Shown: positions 52,933 through 60,929 of the stretch, in pieces
Position numbering within the stretch: the first letter of the stretch is position 1
How the letters are laid out: every line of letters begins with the position of its first letter
Assembly (NCBI GenBank): GCA_017400135.1
Contig: JAFPVJ010000027.1
Coordinates: forward strand, 171,963-235,962
Direction: 5' to 3'
DNA from: Bacteroidales bacterium
GTDB lineage: Bacteria; Bacteroidota; Bacteroidia; Bacteroidales; UBA932
Length of the DNA: 64,000 nucleotides
Notes under the pieces: model-generated
What the model was told of the DNA's origin: nothing
The model's database searches: none
Seen by the model: the letters and a program-made list of their open reading frames with translations, nothing else
Position numbers and translations under genes: made by a program

Positions 52933-55002
52933 TCATTCCGGGTCAACATCGAGGTGGATGAAGCCGGTGTATTTGCGCTCGGTGATGAAGGCGTCGACCG
53001 TTTCCTTCAGGGCTTTCTTGCGCTCGGGGAAACTGCGGTCCTTGGCCAGGATGACGCGCAGGGTGAGCCGGTTATCCGCCGACTCGTAAGGCCCTTCGAT
53101 CCGAACCGGGCTGTCCAGGCCCGCGGTGGGGCGGAGGACGGTCTTGAGCCGGCCGGCGAGCGTCCGGCCCATCAGGGCGAGGCGTTTCGGGTTGGAGTCG
53201 TCGAGGCAGATGTCGATGATGCGGGAATAGGGCGGATACGCGAAGGTACGGCGCTCTTCCATCAGCTCGGGGGCAGGGTCTTTTCCGGCGAGAAGGTCCT
53301 GGAAGACAGGATGTCCGGAACGGGCGGTCTGGATCACGAACGTGCCGGCCGCGCAATGCTCCCGGTAGCGGCTGAGCAGCTGGAAAGCGCGCTCGTCGGC
53401 GCGGAAGTTCTGGGCGCCGAGAATGGGGTCGGCCTGCAGGAGGGCGACCAGGCTGCCTTCGGCGAATGGGAGGCGCTTGGTCTGGGCAAGGGTGCCGACC
53501 AGGATGCGGGCCTGGGCGGCCGGGGTTTCGGCTTCTGTCATCGCCTCGGTCAAGGGAAGGACGCTTGCGTCGGGGAAAAGCCCCCGCGTCTCTTCCACGG
53601 TCGGTGCCAGGTCACCCCAGAGCCGGATCAGGTATACGGTGCGATCCTGGCTTAGGGTATAGTTGATCTCGTCCATCAGTTTGATGGAGAACTGCCCCTT
53701 CATGCCACGCTTGCGGCGTTCGTCGGCGGTGTCGATGATGCGGAGCCGTTCGGCCTGGGCCGGGGATGGCTTGCGGCTTTCGGAGAGTCGGACGCCGGTG
53801 TAACGCCGGGCCGCGCAGTTGTACAGGGACTCCAGCGAAGGGGCAGCGGATCCAAGCAGGATGCGGGCGCCGTGGATGCCGGCCAGGACGACGGCGCAGT
53901 CGCGGGCGTTGTAGCGCGGAGCCGGGGAGTCCTGCTTATAGGAACGGTCCTGTTCCTCGTCCACGAGGATCAGGTCCAGGTCGTGGAAGGGCAGGAACAA
54001 CGCGGAACGGGTGCCGATGAGGAAATGAGGTCCTTCGGCGCGGAGGGCGTCTGCGATCTTGCGCCGGCGGGCGGTGGTTTCCTGCGAATGGAAGACGAGG
54101 GTGGCTTCGCCGAACTGCTCGCTGAGGGCGTCCTCCAGGGCTTCGGTCAGCGCGATTTCGGGGACGAGCATGAGGGCGGTGCGGCCTTTCGCAAGGGTGT
54201 CGGCGACAAGGGCGCGGTAGGTTTCGAAACGCTCGGGGGCGCTGCCTTGGAGCAGGACGGGCTTGCCTTTCGCCAGGGCTTCAGTTAAGGGTTTCAGGGT
54301 TTCCGCTGCCGGGCTGCCCTGGGATTCTGGGCGCAGAAAACTTATCTCTTCGGGGAATGCACTCACAGTCCCGGCTGTCGCGTTCTCGGCGGCGCGGGCG
54401 TGGGAGAGGGCTTCCTGCAGGCGGGACAGGCGCGCATCCCGGTTCGCGATCAGCTTCTCCCGCGTCTTGACCGCCTTGTCGGTGAGCCTGGCGAGCGCCT
54501 CCTCCGTCCGGCTGCGCACCGCCTCGATCTCCGCTTCCAGTTTCGCAACCCTCTCGCGTGCCGCCTCCTGCATCTTGCGCCGGGACGCTTTCGCCCGCTC
54601 TTTCACGCGGGCCGCCGTCTCCTCGCTTCGGATCTTGCCGCTGGGGTACGCGCACTTGAACACCTCGCCCCGCGTGCAGAGATAATAATCCGAAATGAAT
54701 TGCCAGAGGCGGATTTCCTCCGGTGTGATGCGTTCCAGCCCCTCGTCCAGGCCCGCCAGGTCGTGGATGCGTCCCGGCTCGATGTCCGGGGTCACGTCCG
54801 TCTCGCAGACCACGGCGTCCGTCAGGCGGGACCCGAGCCGGACCTTGACCCTCGCGCCGATGCCGACGCGGCCGGCCAGGGACTCCGGCACCCGATAGGT
54901 AAGGACCCGGTCCAGCCTGACCGGCACGATGACCTTGACGTATCGTGTCGGGGCGGGGGCGTTTGTCTGTTTCGGGTCGGGCATCCGGAAATTGGTGCGC
55001 AT
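52933..55002 (-). CDS. priA: PriA-like primosomal protein, helicase motifs lost
   Basis: A 689-residue PriA homologue. Recognisable parts: 3'-DNA-end binding domain (21-115, VPVRLDRVLTYRVPE), LMLVPEIALTEALE (278-290), IGTRSALFLPF with DEEQDRSYKQ (329-357), LLGSAAPSLESLYN, and the C-terminal domain (RTFAYPPYSRI). Missing or altered: Walker A (LLQGSAPERFETY at 250-262 in place of GxTGSGKTE), DEEH changed to DEEQ, all eight zinc-site cysteines with about 55 residues deleted after RLWGDLAP (460-467), and the QVAGRAGR motif VI (SRYREHCAA). The winged-helix position holds a charged coiled coil (about 130-205). The frame is uninterrupted, so it is probably expressed as an ATPase-dead protein. Confidence 0.85.
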   Translation of the reverse strand: MRTNFRMPDPKQTNAPAPTRYVKVIVPVRLDRVLTYRVPESLAGRVGIGARVKVRLGSRLTDAVVCETDVTPDIEPGRIHDLAGLDEGLERITPEEIRLWQFISDYYLCTRGEVFKCAYPSGKIRSEETAARVKERAKASRRKMQEAARERVAKLEAEIEAVRSRTEEALARLTDKAVKTREKLIANRDARLSRLQEALSHARAAENATAGTVSAFPEEISFLRPESQGSPAAETLKPLTEALAKGKPVLLQGSAPERFETYRALVADTLAKGRTALMLVPEIALTEALEDALSEQFGEATLVFHSQETTARRRKIADALRAEGPHFLIGTRSALFLPFHDLDLILVDEEQDRSYKQDSPAPRYNARDCAVVLAGIHGARILLGSAAPSLESLYNCAARRYTGVRLSESRKPSPAQAERLRIIDTADERRKRGMKGQFSIKLMDEINYTLSQDRTVYLIRLWGDLAPTVEETRGLFPDASVLPLTEAMTEAETPAAQARILVGTLAQTKRLPFAEGSLVALLQADPILGAQNFRADERAFQLLSRYREHCAAGTFVIQTARSGHPVFQDLLAGKDPAPELMEERRTFAYPPYSRIIDICLDDSNPKRLALMGRTLAGRLKTVLRPTAGLDSPVRIEGPYESADNRLTLRVILAKDRSFPERKKALKETVDAFITERKYTGFIHLDVDPE

Positions 55003-55026
55003 TTTGTTACTGTTCCGCTAAAATAC

Positions 55027-55034
55027 TAAATTTG
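55027..55034 (+). promoter_or_regulatory. -7 element TAAATTTG, outer-membrane protein gene
   Basis: Perfect element with its edge 7 bp from the ATG at 55042; near-leaderless mRNA predicted. Confidence 0.65.
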
Positions 55035-55041
55035 GAGCATT

Positions 55042-55647
55042 ATGAAAAATCAAGTCCATCTTCTCGCGCTGGTTGCCGCGCTTCTTTTTTCTGCAACGCT
55101 CTCTTTCGCCCAGCCGTACGGCGGGACTTACCGGGATCCGTACGCTCCGCACCGTCCGGCACCGGGTACCGTGTTCGGCCGTGGTGGTTATGCCGTCTCC
55201 AACCATTCCCTTTCCGCCCAGCTGCTGGGCCTCGAATACGGCTTTGAAGGCGCTCTGGCCAGTAATTTCACCATCGTCGCCCGGGCGGGTCTGGTCCCCA
55301 CGGGGGTGTCTCTCACCTCGACGCTCGAAGGCCTGACGAATCTGCATTTCGCGGTGGCGGGCGGCCTGACGCTGGAGCCGCGTATCTACACGAGTTTCGA
55401 CCGCCGCGCACGCCTGGGCCGCAGCACTTATATGAATTCATCTGATTTCGTGGCCTTCCGCGGACAAGTCCTCTGGGCTGGCGGCGAAGATCTCGCCTTC
55501 GTCTTGACGCCCTTGTACGGCATCCGCCGCACGACCGGCGACCACTGGGCCCACGAATTCACCTTCGGCCCCCGCGTCGCCTGGATCGGCGAGGGAGATC
55601 CCACCTTCTCGCCCCACGTGCAGTACCGCTTGGTGTTTATGTTCTAG
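55042..55647 (+). CDS. Hypothetical exported protein, likely small outer-membrane beta-barrel
   Basis: A 201-residue protein with a signal peptide (LLFSATLSFAQ, to residue 24). The mature part alternates polar and apolar residues in strands ending in aromatic residues, with a final VQYRLVFMF that fits a C-terminal barrel strand recognised by BamA. Not recognised by family. Alone with its own promoter. Confidence 0.65.
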   Translation: MKNQVHLLALVAALLFSATLSFAQPYGGTYRDPYAPHRPAPGTVFGRGGYAVSNHSLSAQLLGLEYGFEGALASNFTIVARAGLVPTGVSLTSTLEGLTNLHFAVAGGLTLEPRIYTSFDRRARLGRSTYMNSSDFVAFRGQVLWAGGEDLAFVLTPLYGIRRTTGDHWAHEFTFGPRVAWIGEGDPTFSPHVQYRLVFMF

Positions 55648-55677
55648 GTACTTCAGGCACGTTTCTGTTTTTGCTGC

Positions 55678-55783
55678 GTTTTTCGTTAAACGCGAATTAT
55701 TAATACTTTGGCAAATGGCCTCTCCGCGAAATGTGGAGAGGCTATTGCATAATTAGCTATAAATCAGTGTTTTGTAAAAAAAC
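55678..55783. repeat. REP-like palindromic element, left copy
   Basis: Outer arm GTTTTTCGTTAAACGC (from 55678) faces GTGTTTTGTAAAAAAAC (to 55783) imperfectly; the central hairpin GCCTCTCC (55718-55725) / GGAGAGGC (55735-55742) is perfect. About 105 bp, related in sequence and order to 56990-57094 on the other side of the transposase gene. Confidence 0.75.
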
Positions 55784-55829
55784 GCTCTTTTCTATCCTCT
55801 GATGTATAGGCTTTCCCTGATACAATCGC

Positions 55830-55837
55830 TATCTTTG
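55830..55837 (+). promoter_or_regulatory. -7 element TATCTTTG, transposase gene
   Basis: Perfect element. The ~65-nt leader that follows has AACCTAACTTAAACT and the palindrome GACCGCGGTC (55871-55880). Confidence 0.65.
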
Positions 55838-55906
55838 TTACCAACCTAACTTAAACTCATCCGTCGGAGGGACCGCGGTCGTGAGTGAGATATGAGGAGA
55901 AAGATT

Positions 55907-56872
55907 ATGAGACAGATGGCATTCATCCCGGATATTCCGACACACAATTATCAGAAGGGCTTCAATGGAAATCTTCTTTTCTATTGCTTGCTGGACAGAC
56001 TGGTGTATTTTACTATCTATTGTACGGAAGCGTCCCGTCGCAAGATTACGGTCCTTTCCCTGGACCTTATGTTCACTCACACACATTCTTTCCTAAAACT
56101 GGCGTCCAAAGAGATTCTTTCCCGTTTCAATCAAGTCGTTGAGATGAAATATGCGCAGGAGTTCAACCGGGTGAGCGGGCATAAGGGGGCTGTATTCATG
56201 AGAACATTTGGTTGGGCACAAAAGAAAAACAATGCAAAAGTCAGGTCTTGTCTCGCCTATATTGCTAATAATCCTGTCGAAAAGAAACTCTGCCGTCGTG
56301 CCATTGAGAGCCGGTGGAATTTCCTGGCCTATGCGGGAAACAATCATCCTTATTCCAAACCACTGATCATCCGGAGGGCATCCACTCCGATGAAGAAAGC
56401 GGTCAAGATGGTAAAGGATGCTCATAAGAGAGGGCAGTATCTGAATCATACTTTCCTGCGACGTGTTTATTCTGGATTGGGAAAGGAAGAAAGGGATCAG
56501 TTGACGGACTTCATCATCAGCACCTATTTGGTAGTCGATTTTGAGGCGGCGGGTGCATATTTCGGCAGTGTTGAAAAGATGATTCAGGCTTTCGATGTTA
56601 CCACAGGGGCGGAATATGAAGTCAAGGAAGAGTTTGAGCCAGAGCCAGATACGGCCTATGTTGAGATGATCCGCTTGTTTGAGAAAGAACACAATGACCT
56701 GATTTTCAAACCGTTTCTCTCCATTTCCGAAGAGGAAAGAAGAATAATGCAGAAGCAATTAGCCCGGAGGACTTCCGCTTCCTACCGTCAGACATCACGC
56801 TTCCTGCATCTTCCTCCGTCGAAGGGAGTCAAGGTTCCGGTTGCGTCTTCTGCGCCACCTTGGGTTGACTGA
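55907..56872 (+). CDS. RAYT-like Y1 transposase (REP-associated)
   Basis: A 321-residue HUH-superfamily Y1 transposase. The metal-binding HUH is His58-Thr-His60 (MFTHTHSF) and the likely nucleophile is Tyr118 (CLAYIANNPVE), in the position of YI..NPV of RAYT proteins. Residues about 160-321 are a long C-terminal extension of unknown fold. The start at 55907 was chosen because AGGAGA lies 6 bp before it; an ATG at 55892 lacks this. Codons are more AT-rich than in neighbours. It lies alone between two related palindromic repeats, the arrangement expected of a domesticated or mobile REP system. Confidence 0.8.
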   Translation: MRQMAFIPDIPTHNYQKGFNGNLLFYCLLDRLVYFTIYCTEASRRKITVLSLDLMFTHTHSFLKLASKEILSRFNQVVEMKYAQEFNRVSGHKGAVFMRTFGWAQKKNNAKVRSCLAYIANNPVEKKLCRRAIESRWNFLAYAGNNHPYSKPLIIRRASTPMKKAVKMVKDAHKRGQYLNHTFLRRVYSGLGKEERDQLTDFIISTYLVVDFEAAGAYFGSVEKMIQAFDVTTGAEYEVKEEFEPEPDTAYVEMIRLFEKEHNDLIFKPFLSISEEERRIMQKQLARRTSASYRQTSRFLHLPPSKGVKVPVASSAPPWVD

Positions 56873-56989
56873 TCTACATTGGAAGATGCTCCTTTTTGAT
56901 AGGACTCCGAATCCCTCTGCCTGCTCTTTGTCATCAAAGGACCTCAGTTGTTTCAGTATTGGGACTGGATGTCGCTTGTGAAATTGGGT

Positions 56990-57094
56990 GTTTTTCGTAA
57001 AACGCTAATTATCAATGAGATGAAAAATAGCCTCTCCGCCAGATGGGGATAGGCTATGGGCCAAAGTTTTGATAATCAGTGTTTTATGAAAAAC
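56990..57094. repeat. REP-like palindromic element, right copy
   Basis: Arms 56990-57013 (GTTTTTCGTAAAACGCTAAT + TATC) and 57071-57094 pair at 21 of 24 positions, the three others being G-T. The centre ATAGCCTCTCC (57027-57037) / GGATAGGCTAT (57047-57057) pairs at 10 of 11. Better preserved than the left copy. The preceding gap 56873-56989 holds nothing I can identify. Confidence 0.78.
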
Positions 57095-57100
57095 GGCAAA

Positions 57101-57143
57101 GGTGAGAGGTGAGGGGTGAGGGGGTGAGGGGGTGAGGGGTGAA
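57101..57143. repeat. GGTGAGGG tandem repeat
   Basis: About six units of 7-8 bp (GGTGAGA, GGTGAGG, GGTGAGGG...) between the right REP-like element and the repeat-protein gene. Likely slippage-prone. Confidence 0.75.
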
Positions 57144-57175
57144 AGGACCTGTAAGGGCAGGAGGACTAAAAGGGC

Positions 57176-57583
57176 TTAGCAGAAGAAGAACCAGAAGGCG
57201 GCCCAGGTGAGGGGGATGCCGGGAGCGTGACCGATGGTACGGTAGGAGGCGTCCTGGATGGTGCCGTCTTTTTTGATATGGCCGATGGTACGGTAGGAGG
57301 AGTCCTGGATAGTACCATCGGATTTGATATGCCCGACGGTGCGGTAGCTTGAATTCTGGACGAGGCCGCCTTTGAGATAGGCGACGGTGCGGTAGGCGGC
57401 GTCCTGGACGGTGCCGTTGTCCTTGATGTGGCCGATGGTGCGGTAGGAGGCGTCCTGCATGGTGCCGTCGGACTTGATGAAACCGACGGTGCGGTAACTG
57501 GCATCCTGGATGCGCTGGGCATGGACGGCTGTGCTGCAGAGGATGAGCAGCAAGAGGGTGAGGAGGATCGGAAGACGTTTCAT
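57176..57583 (-). CDS. Secreted tandem-repeat protein (5-fold beta-flower type)
   Basis: A 135-residue exported protein with signal peptide (CSTAVHAQ, to about residue 23). The mature part is six repeats of about 17 residues with the consensus QDASYRTIGHIKxDGTI, encoded by near-identical 51-bp DNA units, and ends with an aromatic-rich tail (LTWAAFWFFFC). The pattern matches what is annotated as 5-fold beta-flower proteins in Bacteroidales. Function unknown. The aromatic tail could be membrane-inserted. Own promoter at 57605. Confidence 0.75.
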   Translation of the reverse strand: MKRLPILLTLLLLILCSTAVHAQRIQDASYRTVGFIKSDGTMQDASYRTIGHIKDNGTVQDAAYRTVAYLKGGLVQNSSYRTVGHIKSDGTIQDSSYRTIGHIKKDGTIQDASYRTIGHAPGIPLTWAAFWFFFC

Positions 57584-57604
57584 CGCACGACTGTTTTACT
57601 CATT

Positions 57605-57612
57605 CAAAGATA
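57605..57612 (-). promoter_or_regulatory. -7 element TATCTTTG, repeat-protein gene
   Basis: Perfect element 21 bp before the ATG at 57583. Confidence 0.65.
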
Positions 57613-57716
57613 GGTTCTGCCGGAGAAAAAAGCAAATGCCGGGCCAAGGGAAAACGAGTCGAAAGATTGTTGATTATGTTGTTGATAACTTGTTTGACAA
57701 GCTTATTAAATAATAG

Positions 57717-57724
57717 TAAATTTG
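57717..57724 (+). promoter_or_regulatory. -7 element TAAATTTG, peptide-lipoprotein operon
   Basis: Perfect element with TTTG about 20 bp upstream (near 57693) as -33. The 70-nt leader contains a small hairpin CGCCT-GA-AGGCG (57740-57751). Confidence 0.65.
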
Positions 57725-57794
57725 CACGATGGGAATTATCGCCTGAAGGCGACCGGATCCTGAAAAAAGAACTAAATACATAACCATTACCAAA

Positions 57795-57944
57795 ATGTTA
57801 AAACTTACCAAAGAAAAGATGCAGGATGCCTACATCGCTCCCGCATGCTCCTTATTGCCGTTCTATTCCGATGCGGCGATCTGCGAGACCAGTTACGATG
57901 GAGAGATCGAGCCCGGCACGGGCGTCGATTGGGATGAACTTTAA
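57795..57944 (+). CDS. 49-residue peptide upstream of surface lipoprotein
   Basis: A small ORF starting MLKLTKEKMQDAYIAPAC and ending EIEPGTGVDWDEL. Its layout, a short basic helix, a central hydrophobic part (CSLLPFYSDAAIC) with two cysteines, and an acidic tail ending in W-D/E, is the kind seen in small proteins next to Bacteroidales surface lipoprotein genes. No signal peptide. It ends 12 bp before the lipoprotein start, so it is co-transcribed. Role unknown. Confidence 0.65.
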   Translation: MLKLTKEKMQDAYIAPACSLLPFYSDAAICETSYDGEIEPGTGVDWDEL

Positions 57945-57956
57945 TTGCTTGCGACC

Positions 57957-60884
57957 ATGAAAAAGATGTACAGATTCCTTTTCGCCGTCGCAGCAGCTGC
58001 GACCGCGCTTGTCGGTTGTGTCCGGGAGCCCGAGATGCTTCCTACCGCCGAGGAAAGCCCCATTCTCTTTGCCGCCGAGTCCATCGAGACGAGGACCGCG
58101 TTTGACGATCCGACCGGCAACAGCTATCCGACCCTTTGGACGGAGAATGACACGAAGGTGAAGATCATGCTCAACATGAAGACCAGCAAGGATGCCGAGG
58201 TCACGCCTGCGGCAGATGGCAAGTCGGCGACCTTCACGGCGACCTTCCGGGATACGACGACCTATACTTTCTTTGCCGTCAGCCCTGCGAGCGCTTATCT
58301 CAACTGCGCCGAGACCGTAAAGGTAAATGATGAAGAACAGGTGGTCTATCGTCTTGGCGTCACCGTTCCGACGTCCCAGACTCCGACCGAGAAATCCGTC
58401 GACGAGGCGGCTCAGATCCTTGTCGCCCAGTCCGCGACGACCACGGATCGTCCCGAGAAAGTTTCCTTCCAGTTCAAGCACTGGACTGCCTACGGCAAGC
58501 TGACCCTCAGCAACCTGACCCTTGGTGATGCCAAGATCGAGGCGGTGGATCTCACTTCCGAAGTGCCTTGGGCTAACCGTTGGTACTATTTCTTCAAGGA
58601 CGGATCTTCGACTGCCAACACCGCTTCCGAAACGATTACGGTCAACACGACTTCTGCTTCCGACATCTGGTTTGCCTGCGCGCCTGTCGACCTCTCCGGC
58701 AAGAAGCTGACCGTCACCGTCAAGACCGACAAGGGCACCCTGACCAAGGAGGTTACGATGCCTGCCAACCGTGAGTTCAAGTCCGGCCAGGTCGCCCGCT
58801 TCACCGTGAACATGAGCGGCATCACCATCAAGGATCCGGAAGTGTATGAACTCGTTACCAAGACCGAGGACCTGCTGGTCAACAGCAAGGTCATCATTGC
58901 CGCGGCATCTGCTGATTTTGCCATCAGCACGACCCAGAATGGCAATAACCGGGCTGCCTGTGCCATCACGAAGGATGGGAATACCATCGTCGACCCTACC
59001 AGCAGTGTTGAAATCTTTACGGTTGAAGCCGGCAGCGAGGCAGGATCGTTCGCTTTCAAGACCGGTGACGACTTATATATCTATGCCGCCGGTTCAACAA
59101 AGAATAACTATCTCAAGTCCAAGAACACGAAGGATGCGACCGCGAGTTGGAACATCACCTTTGGCGAAAAGACCGTGATGAAGGCTCTGATCTCCGATGA
59201 AGGCGCCCGCAACATTCTCCAATACAATCCTAATAGCGGAAATCCTATCTTCTCCTGCTATGGCGGCAATTCCACCAGCCGCGACTCCGTCGCCATCTTC
59301 AAGCTGGTCGGCTCCGGCGGTGATGAACCCCCGGTAGAGAAAAAGGATCCGGGCCTTCGCATCAAGGATCTGAAACTGACGGTGAATGTCGGCGAATCCA
59401 AGGAAATTGAGATCACGGCGATTGACGAGGCCTATGACGGCACCGTAACCTTCACCTGTGATGATACCTCCGTCGCCACGGTCGACGAGGATGGCATGGT
59501 GTTCGGCGTCAAGGCCGGTACCTGCGCCGTGACGGTCACCGCTCCGGAAACCGACAAATACAAGGAAGCGACCAAGACCTGTAACATCACCGTTGTCGAT
59601 CCTTCCGCAGCTCTGACGATTGCGGAGCTCCTTGCGCTGGCTGAAGGGAAACTGGATACCGGCACCAATACGACGATCGAGGAGTCTGTCAGCATGGGCC
59701 AGGCGATGGTCATGGCTGTCAACGGAACCAATATCGTCGCGAAGGATGCCACCGGGCTCATTCTGGTATACAAGAACAGTCCCAATGTGGAAGCCGGTGA
59801 TGTCATTACGGCGGTGGGTTCCCTCAAGAATTATTATGGCATAGCCGAAGTCGCAGCCACGGATATCACCAAGGTCTCTTCCGGTGCAACGCCCGATCAT
59901 GGTACTCCCGTCACCTTCGACGAAGCTGCCATCACGGCCTTCCTGGCTGCCCCGGTGGTTCAGTACTGCAAGATCAGTGGCACTCTTCCGTCTAACGCCA
60001 CTGATTACATGGCTGTCGGTTCCAAGTCCGTGGCGCTGTATGACAAGGCTATGTATGCGAGTGACTATGGCAAGATGGCTGATGTCTACGGCTATTCGAT
60101 CGGTCGCGGCAGCAAGGGCCAGGTCAACTTCATCAACATCAGTATCGAGGTCAATGCCAACGCACCGTTCCTCACGGTCGACGCCACCTCCAAGACCTGG
60201 GCTGCTGATGCTGTCGATGCTTTCACCGTTAATGTCTCCGTTCAGGATGGAGGTAGCTGGAGCTATACTCCCACCGGCATGGATTGGGCGACTCTCACGA
60301 AGAGTGGCAACACACTGGTCGTGACCCCGAAGGCGGCCAACACGTCCACCACTCCCAACGAGGGCTCCGTCGTCTTCAAGAATGATCAGGACGCCACCAA
60401 GACCGCCACGGTTACGTTTAAACAGAATGCGGCGGCCACCGGAAGTGGATATGTCAAGTATGCTGGAACTATCGTTGAAGGAGATTACATTATCTTCTAT
60501 GACGGGAAAGCGATGAATACAACGATTGATAAGAATCGTCTCCAGTACGTGGAGGTCACTCCTAATGGAGATATGATTGCCGAGTCGGACGCTGTCCCTG
60601 CTATTGTATGGCATATAGCTAAGAGTGGTGATTCTTGGACTCTTTATAATGCCTCGGCGAATAAGTATGCTGGCGGAAATAAAACCAAGAATCAGGCGGC
60701 TTTATATGATTCTGCAGTAGAGAATGCCCTTTGGACGATTTCAGGAAGTGAAACCTATGAAATCGTAAATAATGCCAATAAGGCCGGCAATGTCAACGCA
60801 AATCTCCGTAATAACGGAACGTATGGTTTTGCCTGTTATTCTACCTCAACCGGTGGAGCATTGACCCTTTATAAAAAGAATTAA
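57957..60884 (+). CDS. Large multidomain surface lipoprotein (fimbrillin-like, Big-2-like, OB, BACON)
   Basis: A 975-residue lipoprotein (lipobox ALVGC). In order: a Mfa/fimbrillin-like N-terminal domain starting ILFAAESIETRTAF (about 25-280); a beta-trefoil-like segment (about 300-455); a bacterial Ig-like Big-2 type domain (IKDLKLTVNVGESKEIEI to ITVVD); an OB-fold-like domain (about 550-730); a BACON domain (FLTVDATSKTWAADAVDAF to TVTFKQNAA); and a second beta-trefoil-like domain to the end. Such stacks are surface glycan or mucin binders. Composition becomes visibly more AT-rich after about 60440, in the last domain. The start at 57957 gives the signal peptide. Confidence 0.82.
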   Translation: MKKMYRFLFAVAAAATALVGCVREPEMLPTAEESPILFAAESIETRTAFDDPTGNSYPTLWTENDTKVKIMLNMKTSKDAEVTPAADGKSATFTATFRDTTTYTFFAVSPASAYLNCAETVKVNDEEQVVYRLGVTVPTSQTPTEKSVDEAAQILVAQSATTTDRPEKVSFQFKHWTAYGKLTLSNLTLGDAKIEAVDLTSEVPWANRWYYFFKDGSSTANTASETITVNTTSASDIWFACAPVDLSGKKLTVTVKTDKGTLTKEVTMPANREFKSGQVARFTVNMSGITIKDPEVYELVTKTEDLLVNSKVIIAAASADFAISTTQNGNNRAACAITKDGNTIVDPTSSVEIFTVEAGSEAGSFAFKTGDDLYIYAAGSTKNNYLKSKNTKDATASWNITFGEKTVMKALISDEGARNILQYNPNSGNPIFSCYGGNSTSRDSVAIFKLVGSGGDEPPVEKKDPGLRIKDLKLTVNVGESKEIEITAIDEAYDGTVTFTCDDTSVATVDEDGMVFGVKAGTCAVTVTAPETDKYKEATKTCNITVVDPSAALTIAELLALAEGKLDTGTNTTIEESVSMGQAMVMAVNGTNIVAKDATGLILVYKNSPNVEAGDVITAVGSLKNYYGIAEVAATDITKVSSGATPDHGTPVTFDEAAITAFLAAPVVQYCKISGTLPSNATDYMAVGSKSVALYDKAMYASDYGKMADVYGYSIGRGSKGQVNFINISIEVNANAPFLTVDATSKTWAADAVDAFTVNVSVQDGGSWSYTPTGMDWATLTKSGNTLVVTPKAANTSTTPNEGSVVFKNDQDATKTATVTFKQNAAATGSGYVKYAGTIVEGDYIIFYDGKAMNTTIDKNRLQYVEVTPNGDMIAESDAVPAIVWHIAKSGDSWTLYNASANKYAGGNKTKNQAALYDSAVENALWTISGSETYEIVNNANKAGNVNANLRNNGTYGFACYSTSTGGALTLYKKN

Positions 60885-60929
60885 AAGGGTATCATATAAA
60901 ACGAACTTACACAACAACCTTTTCAGATC

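Noticed and set aside
57195-57520. Regularly spaced DNA repeats resembling a CRISPR array
   Set aside because: The 51-bp period is an exact multiple of three, lies in an open frame with a signal peptide, and has no unique spacers.
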